A DNA stretch of 64,000 bases from Mercenaria mercenaria (taxonomy: Eukaryota; Mollusca; Bivalvia; Venerida; Veneridae): assembly GCF_021730395.1 (NCBI RefSeq), contig NC_069363.1, positions 49,963,001-50,027,000 of the forward strand, written 5' to 3'. The number at the start of each line of letters is the position of its first letter. The stretch's first letter is position 1. Made by a program: the position numbers and the translations under genes. Below, in pieces: positions 37,393 to 46,480 of the stretch. The notes beneath the pieces were generated by a model that had not been told where the DNA came from, did no database searches, and was given only the letters and a program-made list of their open reading frames with translations.

Positions 37393-37769
37393 TGTAAAAT
37401 AATCAGTTAGGTTAGACAGTACACCAGCTACACACCTGTCAAGTTGATATATTGTTGATGCATTTATGTAATTGTTTATTATATCAAACCCACACGTTTT
37501 ATACGTCAAATTGTCAACTGATCTTAGAGAATTACTATATATTGATGTTTTAGTTATCTCGAGTCAGAAGGGCTTAGGAATCCGGCTGCACTGAGACCTA
37601 GGAAATGGGTCTCGTAGATATTAAGATTAAGTTAGGCTTTAGATATGACATTTGTTAAGACTTAAGATGTTACAAAATAAATTATGAAAGAATGTATGAA
37701 ATATTCCATTGTGCAAATAAACATCGAAAATGTATAGACTCGTGTCGTGTTGTGTTTGTGTACGCTACA
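37393..37769 (+). repeat. 3' LTR
   Basis: Direct repeat partner of 34075-34453 with the same order of blocks (ACACCAGCTACACACCTGTC, TCGAGTCAGAAGGGCTTAGG, AATAAACATCGAAAATG). Confidence 0.85.
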
Positions 37770-37914
37770 AGATGAATGTATCTAAATGTATTTTGAGAGA
37801 AGAAATTTACCATTTAGATTCTGTTGTTTTCCAAAATGTTCAGTGCTCTGTTCAATAAAACTGTAAAATTGCAATGTGAAAATGAGATTGTATCAAGCCT
37901 ATATTTTACTGAAA

Positions 37915-38115
37915 CATGTATTGTACCACTGCGCATGACCTCCGGATGGTGACAATGCGATTGTACGATGATGAAACACGATGGTACGATGACGAAAACA
38001 CGACGGTGAAAACGCATATTACATCGACATTTCACCATCGCGCCAGTGTTTTCACCATCATACAACCGTTGTTTCATCATCGTGCCATCGCGTTTCGTCA
38101 TTGTACCATTGTGCA
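37915..38115. repeat. 22-bp CATCG minisatellite, right side of FB3
   Basis: CGATGGTACGATGACGAAAA-type units followed by CATCGTGCCATCGCGTTTCG-type units, a smaller and more diverged hairpin array than at 33700-34030. Confidence 0.75.
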
Positions 38116-38249
38116 TAACGATTTAGTATTAGATAAAAAGTCATGACTGTCCAAACGGAACATCGTACTTATGGGGAAATATCTGTACTGTTTGTATGAC
38201 AACGTATTTTCAAGGCATGCTCAAAACTGGACATTGACAAAAAATTTTT

Positions 38250-38425
38250 TAAAAAAAAGTGCTCCATTAATCGTCGTGCCGTGCCGGGCTTAGCCTTTAT
38301 TCGCCATGATGTAATTTTGACCCCCAACATGGCAGGCACATATATGCCCGTTTCCGCCAGGGCTCAAACTCGCGACGGTCGGATTAGATGACAGACGCTC
38401 TAGTCACTGAGCTATGGAGGCGGCA
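38250..38425 (-). mobile_element. tRNA-derived SINE (second family)
   Basis: Minus strand head: GCCTCCATAGCTCAGTGACT (A box) with GTCGCGAGTTTGAGCCCT (B box) about 50 bases on. It runs into GCCGGGC... and an A/T-rich end near 38250. It differs from the SINE families at 1198 and 12238. Confidence 0.65.
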
Positions 38426-39057
38426 TATTTAACAGGTTTCTCAAAAAGGTGCAACATCATACAAAATGGTATTTGCAAATATCAATTAGTAACTTGGTTT
38501 TAGCCATGGGCAACCGAAATGTAGCTATCGTGTGGATGGTTGACATCGTGTGTAATAAATAAGTTGCCAGGACCTGTATAAACTGTTAAAGGATATTCTA
38601 AGAACTTGTATCGAAAAATACCTTTTGACATGATACAGGCATATTACTAGTATAGTATAGCCTTGAATATCCGGACTCGCAATGTTTTTACGACTTCTTA
38701 GTTTTACATTAAGAGTCCTGAGAACAATGAATTTGGAAATGCCTTGTATAAGCTTATAGAAAACTGTACAACCCGATTTGAGGTACGTTGAAACTAAAGT
38801 CATTTTTGAAGAAATTTGAAGGAATATCAAATTTTGTTTTTGTTATCTTAGTAGTCAATTTAATATTTTGTTAAAAATATTTTCAAAAGTAATGGACTGA
38901 AAATGTCCAAAATCCTGGACGCCTACCAGTTCAAAATAAATTAGTGTGGGCTGTATATCAAATATCAATGCTGATTATTCTGCCACAGACCTTGCAGGCT
39001 ACTTTGTATTAATTACAATTATAGAAAAAGAAAACAACCTAAGCATTATTTACAATG
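38426..39057. other. Unassigned interior of FB2
   Basis: AT-rich; nothing recognised. Confidence 0.35.
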
Positions 39058-39603
39058 TATACTCGGCGTCACTGAAAAGTTAACCACCTAATATATACCT
39101 CTTTACTATTTTATACAATATCGACGTCACTTTTTCATGGCCTGTGCGCGGTTTATTGTCATAGACCCTGTCTGATCATGTCTCCTAACCCATTTCATGA
39201 CTGTCAGGTGAGAACAGCATATACGACGTGCAATTTCGCGACATGAAAGTTCGGCGTCAACCATGCCAATGGCCTGATGGCGGTTGATCGTGCCTTAAAC
39301 GTGGCATTCTTAGCAAGGATATTCTGGGTGTTTTGACGTATTCCTTTTAGTCTGTCGACTAACTTTTAAGTGCGATGAATGATTTGCGATAGAAAATTCG
39401 TACATGTCACATTGCTGGGAAAAGTCATTTTGCAAGTGCAGCCCGTGCTCAAATGGAGTTAATCGAATTGACAAATCTTTACACCAGTGGCGTCTCAGCT
39501 GCGTCAAAAATGTAGTCGTGTTATACCTTTAACACAGTCCAGTGCGATTTTTAGAATATAAGGGTCATTATGGTGGTAACTTTTCAGTGACGCTGAGTAT
39601 ATA
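39058..39603. mobile_element. Tc1-like element, internally deleted
   Basis: Inverted ends TACTCGGCGTCACTGAAAAG and CTTTTCAGTGACGCTGAGTA are bounded by TA. Only the start of a transposase remains (next entry). At about 0.54 kb against the usual 1.3-1.8 kb it is a deletion derivative. Confidence 0.85.
39127..39307 (-). pseudogene. Tc1-like transposase, N-terminal helix-turn-helix fragment
   Basis: ATG at 39307 begins MPRLRHDQ; one frame change later the text is RHQAIGMVDAELSCREIARR, CCSHLTVMKWVRRHDQTGSM and stop at 39127. This is the paired-like DNA-binding region of Tc1 transposases (pattern AIGM-AG-S-R-IAR---CS--TV--W--R---TGS). The catalytic DDE part is absent. Confidence 0.85.
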
Positions 39604-39977
39604 TAAACAAACAGCCTTTGCATATACCCTGTTACTTTTTTTTTTGGAAGTGTCATTTTCTGTTTCGTGTTACTCTTACTTTGTTCGAAAATCATGCCGT
39701 CTTACAGTTTCTTTTGTTGTTGTTGTTGTTGTTATTTTATATTTTTAGGCGTGTTTTAAAGACTTTCAATCTACCATAATATATAGACTGTCCGCTTTAA
39801 TCTTTGTGAATTTCAGCCTTCATATACCACACACACAAAACGCAACAGGTCTAACTTTTTATTTACATTATAATTATATACAACAGTTAGTGCAGCCTAA
39901 TCATGTATAATATGATTTTTATGAAAAAGGGTCATACATTTTAAAAATGGCTCTAGTTTACATGTTTGCCTGTATTT
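39604..39977. other. Unassigned interior of FB2
   Basis: Poly(T) and GTT runs near 39635 and 39715; nothing else recognised. Confidence 0.35.
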
Positions 39978-42065
39978 TCTCTGGCTTTTCTGGCCAGCCA
40001 GAGTAACCAGAACCCGTGCGCATTTCAGTTATTCCTGGTTACTCTGGCCAACCAGAGTGGCCAGACTATGTGAAAATTATTAAACAGACTGTCCTGGTCA
40101 GCAACAGTAACCAGAGTTCTGATTAATCTGGCTACTCTGGCAACAGGTTTTACTGTATTTTCTTTGGCTATTCTGATTAGCAGGGTAGCTTGTACCAATG
40201 GCCATCTCGAAAATTCTGGCTGTTCTGGCTAGCCAGAGTAGCCAGACCAAATGAAATCATGGTCACTCTGACTACTCTGGCTGACCAGACTAGCTAGAAC
40301 ATATTAAAATCCTAGAACGTCTGGCTACTCTGGCTGCAGTCTAAAAGATAAGACAATTCTTTGAAGTCCGTTTTATGAATCACTAGATATATATAAAACA
40401 CTCAAAAATCAAACCTGAGAGAACCAAAAGGGACATTTCGCAATAGGTATTACAGTATTTTCTCTGGCTATTCGGGCTAGCCTAGGTAGCTAGAACCAAT
40501 GGACATTTCGGAATTCTGGCTGTTCTGCCTAACCAAAGTAGCCAGAGCAATTGACATCCTGGTTACTCGGCCACTCTGGCCAGCCAGAGCAACCAGGTTT
40601 CTGGCTACTCTGGCTGACTCTGGATATTCTGGCCAGCCAGAGTAACCAGGACTGGCTACTCAGGCTGAACTCTGGCTACTCTGGCTAAACTCTGGCTGAA
40701 CTCTGCCAGCTATAGTGACCTGAGTCCTGGCTACTCTGGCTACTTAAATAGCCACTTGAAGATAGTTATTAACTTAAAATTCAGTTCTGAACATGCTATT
40801 TAGATAGAAATGACATATGAGTCGTGCCATGAGAAAACCAACATAGTGGGTTGAGACCATAATGGATCCAGACCAGCCTGGCGTTAGGATCCATACTGTT
40901 CGCTAACAGTTTCTCAAAGTCCAATACGCTTTAAAAGCAAACAACATGGAAGCTGACAAACTGCACGTATGCGCAGCCTGGTCTGGATCCATGCTGGTCC
41001 CAAAGCCACTATGTTTGTTTTTCTTATGGCACGGCTCAATTATTAAATTTCATAATCAAATCCAGCTAAGACTGAAAAACTTTTGTGAACATGGGACCTG
41101 GTTACTCTGGCTACTCTGGCTGACCAGATTTGCAAAAAAAATGTTAAAATCTTACAAACTCTGGCTTCTCTGGCCAGCCAAAGTAACCAGAGCAAAAGGA
41201 ATCCTGGTGACTCGGCTACTCTGGATACTCTGGCTGACCAGAGTAGTCAGAACATGTTAAAATCCTAGAAACTCTTCCTACTATGGCTGAACTTTGGCTG
41301 AACTCTGGCTACTCTGGCTGAACTCTGGCTACTCTGGCCAGCCTGAGTAACATAGGGTTCTGGCTACTCTGGCTACTCTAGATTAACCAGATTTCTAGCT
41401 ACTCTGGCTACTCTAAATAGCCACTTAAAATAGTAATTAACTTGAAATTCAGTTTAAACTGCTATTTAGATAAAAATTACATATCGAGTTTCATAATCAA
41501 ATTAACTAAGACGGAAAATGTTTTTGTGAACCAGGTTACTCTGCCTGCTCTTTAAATCATAGAAACTCTGGCTACTCTGGCCAGACTAACCAAAGCAAAT
41601 AAAATCCAGGTGACTCGGGCTATTCTGGATACTATGGCTGACCAGAGTAGCCAGAACATTTTAACATCCTACAAACTCTGGCTTTTCTTGCTGAACTCTG
41701 GCTACTCTGGCCAGCCAGGGTAACTAGAGTTCTGGCTACTCTGGCTGAACTCTGGCTACTCTGGCCAGCCAGGGTAACTAGAGTTCTGGCTACTCTGGCT
41801 GAACTCTGGTTACTCTGGCTGAACTCTGGCTACTCTGGCCAGCCATAGTAACCACAGTTATGACTTCTCTGGCTAAATTCTGGCTACTCTGGCTAGCCAG
41901 AGTAACCAGAGTTTTGACTTCTCTGGCTACTCTGGCTAAACTCTGGCTGAACTCTGGCTACTCTGTCTGAACTCTGGCCGAACTCTGGCTGAACTCTGGC
42001 TACTCTGGCTGAACTCTGGCCGAACTCTGGCTGAACTCTGGCTACTCTGGCTGCTCTGGCTAATT
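39978..42065 (-). repeat. FB2 right-arm minisatellite (GAACTCTGGCT units)
   Basis: Inverted counterpart of 29686-30930: GAACTCTGGCTACTCTGGCT runs with the same higher-order marker (CCAGAGTTTTGACTTCTCTG near 41905). It is densest and most regular next to the outer end (41690-42060), as in the left arm. Confidence 0.9.
40819..41037. mobile_element. Palindromic MITE inside the FB2 right arm
   Basis: GAGTCGTGCCATGAGAAAAC and GGCACGGCTC bound a 219-bp near-palindrome: CCAACATAGTGGGTTGAGAC pairs with CAAAGCCACTATGTTTG, and GGATCCAGACCAGCCTGGCG pairs with CAGCCTGGTCTGGATCC. A related uninterrupted stretch (ACATATCGAGTTTCATAATC) at about 41478 shows the arm sequence without it. Confidence 0.8.
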
Positions 42066-42239
42066 TCACGCACATCTGGACAGAAGGCATTAAAGAATGC
42101 GTTCATGATAATGGTGGTTGGTTTCTGTGAATAATTGGTTTTAGAATTTTTTTAATTGCATTACCTTTGAAACAGTACTATGGCATACGCGAAGCAGCTC
42201 TCATATTCGAAAAAGAAAATCCATGGAAAGCTAGAAGGT

Positions 42240-42515
42240 AAGAGTAGTTATATGCGTTACCAACGTTGGTTATTACGGATTCGAAAAGGAAAGGTCGATT
42301 TACACCTGTGGCCGTTTGGGAATTCTTTGCAGTTGCAGAAAACGCCACAATGGACCTGCGCCTATCTACTGCGTTTAGTCCTGAAGTTTGAGAGGAGACT
42401 TAAATGTATTACATTTAAACATAGTTTTCCAAACATGCAGCACAATGCAGTAAAACTAACAAACCTTGGGATTTTTAAAGATCCCAAGCAAGGCTAACTG
42501 ATCTCTACGTGATGA
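42240..42515 (-). pseudogene. C1q gene fragment, locus F
   Basis: On the minus strand: intron end (TAGTTTTCCAAACATG-like block), acceptor CTCTCAAACTTCAG, then from 42380 downward GLNAVDRRRSIVAFSATAKN, RPFLFESVITNVGNAYNYS. Homology to the locus A exon stops there, where A has SSGIFVAPVSG. About a third of the C1q exon remains. The right end of FB2 (42075) lies about 165 bp beyond the break. It is closest to loci A and B. Confidence 0.8.
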
Positions 42516-42559
42516 ATATTTAGTGAACTGCTTGATAAACATTGTTTATTTATTCATTT

Positions 42560-42870
42560 CAGGGCCTCCGTGGCCGAATGGTTAATGTCGATGATTTTGA
42601 ATCACTTGTCCCTCAGCAACATGGGTTCGATACTCATTTGGGACACTGAATTCTTCATGTCATCCACCTGGCATTCTATGTTTAATTGCCCTCCCCTCAC
42701 CCCACGCCTTCTCATATGACACCAGTACTGCTTTTTCCCCAGGAAGCACACTCCAAAGTGGTTAAAAGATAAGCTTGAAAAAATGATATAAACTAAACGA
42801 CTTACACCACCCACTTACGTTTGCATCCAAAATTAAATTCTGATCATAATTTGATTTATTTTTTGTTGTT
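42560..42870 (+). mobile_element. tRNA-derived SINE, near complete
   Basis: Head GGGCCTCCGTGGCCGAATGG (A box) and ATGGGTTCGATACTC (B box), then GGGACACTGAATTCTTCATG and CACCTGGC, then CCTTCTCATATGACACCAGT and a T-rich end. The 3' half is also at 2455-2640; the middle part matches the 1198 family (GGGACACTAAATTCCTCACG). Confidence 0.75.
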
Positions 42871-43029
42871 GATTTCTATCTTAAATGTGCTGTCTTTTAT
42901 TATTTATTGTATCAGATTTATATAGCGCATTTCCTAACTTGATATGACCAGAGGTTATATGGCAAAAATAGAATATATAACTTGTGTTTGTCATAAAACA
43001 AGCGTATAAAACAAGTGCTAATTTTGCTT

Positions 43030-43200
43030 ACGTAATAAATTTCCCAAACAGTGATCTGTCGTTGAATAAAATCATTGTTTAGAGTTCAGATGCGAAGGAA
43101 TTATATCAAGAGCGCAGTACGAGTGATATAGTAATACGCATCTTAACGATAAACAATGATTTTATTCAAGAGCAAATCACTATTTGAGATATATCATCTC
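43030..43200. mobile_element. Hairpin (foldback) MITE, copy 3
   Basis: AACAGTGATCTGTCGTTGAA, AAAATCATTGTTTA on the left pair with TAAACAATGATTTT, ATTCAAGAGCAAATCACT on the right; the tip lies near 43112. It is in inverted orientation relative to copy 1 at 3815-4020 together with its flank. Confidence 0.7.
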
Positions 43201-43279
43201 GATTCTTACACGTGATCAAGGATTATTATGTACCTCCTTGACGAAATTCACTAAATATTTGCCAGTTTTGTGTGGGTTT

Positions 43280-43560
43280 CTTTCGTGACGTCTGACGATA
43301 TGAAATGATAATTGTGACGTACAAAAAATGTATTGTTGCATAAAAACACACAATTTTAAGTCTTCTTGTTAAGAAAACAAATCGGTTCGTGTTAATATAT
43401 AAATTTACAATATAGTACAGATGAGTATTGCGTCCAACATTTATTTTGATTCACATAACATCCCGGATAACGTGAGCACAGGGCATTTGCATGCGGACAC
43501 AATATCCCATACAGTGTATTTTACGCTTATGACCATTGGATAATCTTCTGTATTTTGCCC
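43280..43560. repeat. Inverted dispersed copy of the 3430-3720 stretch
   Basis: AACATTTATTTTGATTCACA near 43437 and TACACTGT...TATTTTACGCTTATGACC-like sequence are the reverse complement of the 3470-3600 region. Confidence 0.55.
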
Positions 43561-43796
43561 TGTGAGCCTGGAGGTGTGCGTTCAGAGTACATAAACCTAT
43601 AGAATTCAAACATTTCTTAAATAAGTTTCGGAATATAAATTGCAACTACACAAATCATAGCTGCAATAAAAATTTGAAAGTAAACATTTGACCCAAATTT
43701 CAAAAAAAAAAAAAATGAAAAATCAAAGAAATACAGGCTTAAGGCAGTGAAAAAAGTAAGTTTAAGGATGTACGAGCGTTTTTTTTTCGGGATATC

Positions 43797-45730
43797 CAAA
43801 AATTCTTAACGTTAGAGATTAATTCGTTCCTACATCCTTTAATCTTCAGCTGGTAATAAGTAATAACATCCTCTTTATATACCACTAAATCTCCCAGGAA
43901 TAGTATCCAGAAATACATCTGGTAGCTGAAATACGCAACGTAGTGTAGAGTAAACATATTTTCCTGCATTTTTTAAATGTTTCAGACCTATCTTTCTCAT
44001 GTAAAGTGCGTACAAAAGTTAAAGTTTTTGCCGTTACAGACATTCATTGAAATCCTACTGAACTCATGCCCACAAAAATTTACATTTTCACCTTTGTACA
44101 GAAGACAAACTCCCTAATCTAAACTACACGTTTCAGTATTGGTAGAAAATATGGCCGTAATAATCAAATTATTATGACAAGACTTTCTTGTAATAACGAT
44201 ATTATTTTTCTCATAATAAGGAATTATTTTCTTAGAAAGGATACACGTGAAACGTGTAAGTTTCGTTTACTAACAAAGAAATACCTCGTAATTACAGGAA
44301 AAGAAGCTTATCTTTTCAATCAGAATCTTTTTTACCTTTATAGTTTTGAGACTGTCTTTAAAATTCTAATGTCTGTTTTGTAAACACTAGATGCATTTAA
44401 AATTGCAATTTTTGCTATGTTTACACATTTCAGAAATAGAAGTAAAAAATAAAAGAGAAACTTTTGTTAAAAAAATTGTGAAACAGAAATTTGCCTATAA
44501 TACATATATACAAAATATAATACAATACAATACTTTTATTGCATAAAACATACAAAATGTTTATAACAAAAAAACATATTTGTAAGCCTAGACATGGATT
44601 TGTAGAAGAGCAATTTATTTATTTATTTTTGAGTGTCATTAAAGCTGCAAAATATTTTGAAAATCTCAATGCCAGGAATATTTTTGTACAGCATTAACAT
44701 TAAGTGGGATATTATATGTTTTGTAAACTTTCATCATTTTTTTCAATTTTACATAATTTCATAAATGCTTAAACAGTGGGTGAAGAAAATGCCCCACAAA
44801 ATTAAAACGAGTTCGGTGACCTGTGTTTTCTCTTTTCTTGTTTGTCTTGGTAACTAATGTTCTTCAAGCTCACAGAGTACGAAAAAATTCTTAACGTTAG
44901 AAAAAAATTTGTTCCTACATCCTTTAATCTTCAGCTGGTAATAAGTAATAACATCCTCTTTATATACCACTAAAACTCCCAGGAATAGTATCCAGAAATA
45001 CATCTGGTAGCTGAAATACGCAACTTAGTGTAGAGTAAACATATTTTCCTGCATTTTTTAGATGTTTCAGACCTATCTTTCTCATGTAAAGTGCGTACAA
45101 AAGTTAAAGTTTTTGCCGTTATAGACATTCATTGAAATCCTACTGAACTCATGCCCACAAAAATTTACAATTTCACCTTTGTACAGAAGACAAACTCCCT
45201 AATCTAAACTACACGTTTCAGTATTGGTAGAAAATATGGTCGTAATAATCAAATTATTATGACAAGACTTTCTTGTAATAACGATATTATTTTTCTCATA
45301 ATAAGGAATTATTTTCTTAGAAAGGATACACGTGAAACGTGTAAGTTTCCTTTACTAACAAAGAAATACCTCGTAATTACAGGAAAAGAAGCTTATCTTT
45401 TCAATCAGAATCTTTTTTACCTTTATAGTTTTGAGACTGTCTTTAAAATTCTAATGTCTGTTTTGTAAATACTAGATGCATTTAAAATTGCAATTTTGCT
45501 ATGTTTGCACATTTCACAAATAGAAGTAAAAAATAAAAGAGAAACTTTTGTTAAAAAAAATGTGAAACAGAAATTTGCCTATAATACATATATACACAAT
45601 ACAATACAATACTTTTATTACATAAAACATACAAAATGTTTATAGCAAAAAAAACTTTATATGTAAGCTTAGACATGGATTTGCAGAAGAGCAAAATATT
45701 GTGAATGTCATCAAATGTTAATTGTTTTGA
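43797..45730 (+). repeat. Tandem duplication, two ~1,085-bp units
   Basis: AAAAATTCTTAACGTTAGA at 43797 recurs at about 44882; the units agree almost base for base (for example TTCGTTTACTAACAAAGAAA against TTCCTTTACTAACAAAGAAA), ending near 44615 and 45695. Non-coding. High identity implies a recent event. Confidence 0.85.
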
Positions 45731-45844
45731 GTTATAATATATGATAATGAAAGATGTCTTCAAAATGAAAAACTTCCTTCGTTTACCCATGGATACATTT
45801 AGAAGGAGGCGTATGTTTTCTATTTTGGTTCTTGAAGAAGAAAG

Positions 45845-45985
45845 ATTCAAACGACACAATTTATAGGTCATATGGCAACTTTCCAGCTCTGATGGTGAAG
45901 GAAGACCCCAGATGCCCCTCCTTGCATTATTTCATCACGAGCGAGCACCTGGGTAGAACCAATTCCTCACCTGAAGAATTCAACT
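45845..45985 (-). mobile_element. SINE, 3' part without tail
   Basis: Same body as 6060-6235 (GGTCATATGGCAACTTTCCA; TTATTTCATCACGAGCG) at the corresponding place in the duplicated block; the GTTAAACCC tail seen at 6070 is missing here. Confidence 0.65.
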
Positions 45986-46480
45986 GGAGAAGAAAGAAGA
46001 AATCTCCATTAACATTTTACAGAATTTTCAAAGAGACAGCAACATTTCTCCCCCCAATACATATAACAAAACAGAATTTCAAAAGCAGAAATAAAATTGA
46101 ATTAAATTATATTTTCATACTTTAACACTTATAGAGCATAACAAGCGATTTTACCGTATAATAGCAGTTTATGAGCATGACTATTTCATAGATTGACTAA
46201 AATGTAGTGTAATATTTGAAAAATATGTATGTTAACCCCAGTAATAAGATATGGGTCGTTCTATAATTGCCCTTCACGTTTTTAAAAGTTCAATAATGTA
46301 CGGCAATTCTAGACTTGTACTCGACAATTACCTAAATTGTATCTTTCAAAGTTTGGAAGGAGCAAAATTTTAGAAGCATTTGACCTTTCCGTGCTAAAAT
46401 GTTTATTTTTTCCTTTAAAAATATAGACTGGCCATACATATACCCCGCGCCCAACCCCTACCCCACATATGAACAAAGCG

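Larger units (their letters stand above)
34075..37769 (+). mobile_element. LTR retroelement fossil without recognisable gag-pol
   Basis: Two direct terminal repeats of about 380 bp (34075-34453 and 37393-37769) begin TGTAAAATAATCAG and end in TACA. By eye they are about 97% identical, so the insertion is fairly young. TGGAGCCGCAGACAGG just inside the 5' repeat is a plausible primer-binding region. The 2.9-kb interior shows no recognisable retroviral-type protein domain and looks like a non-autonomous, LARD-like element; family not assigned. It splits FB3. Confidence 0.8.
33664..38167. mobile_element. Foldback element FB3 (CATCG 22-bp units), split by an LTR element
   Basis: Ends TACGGCGTTCCGTTTGGACA (33664) and TGTCCAAACGGAACATCGTA (ending 38167) are inverted, followed inward by GTGACTTTTTATTTAATACT against AGTATTAGATAAAAAGTCAT. 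Arrays of CCATCGCGTTTTCACCATCG and its complement follow. Without the LTR element between about 34075 and 37769 it would be about 0.8 kb. Target duplication not established. It lies wholly inside FB2. Confidence 0.75.
29671..42075. mobile_element. Foldback element FB2 (12.4 kb) with 9-bp target duplication
   Basis: The outermost bases are inverted: ATGTGCGTGAAATTAGCCAG at 29671 and GGCTAATTTCACGCACAT ending at 42075. Both sides carry the identical 9-mer CTGGACAGA (29662-29670 and 42076-42084). The arms (about 29671-32185 and 39978-42075) are mainly arrays of AGCCAGAGTTC-type units, with matching non-satellite blocks in both (for example GTTAATAACTATTTTCA against GATAGTTATTAAC; CGGACTTC... paired with GAAGTCCG near 40375). 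The interior has been filled by a LINE piece, FB3 with an LTR element, a Tc1 relic, SINEs and a MITE. A 9-bp duplication is what Drosophila FB elements and Mutator-like elements make; no transposase was recognised here. Confidence 0.9.

Noticed and set aside
29686-42065. CRISPR-like array of short repeats
   Set aside because: The repeats abut or vary in spacing with no unique spacers, and the genome is eukaryotic.
42180-42497. 105-residue plus-strand frame, and the 128-residue minus-strand frame at 1616-2002
   Set aside because: They resemble each other only because both are antisense to C1q exons (loci F and A).
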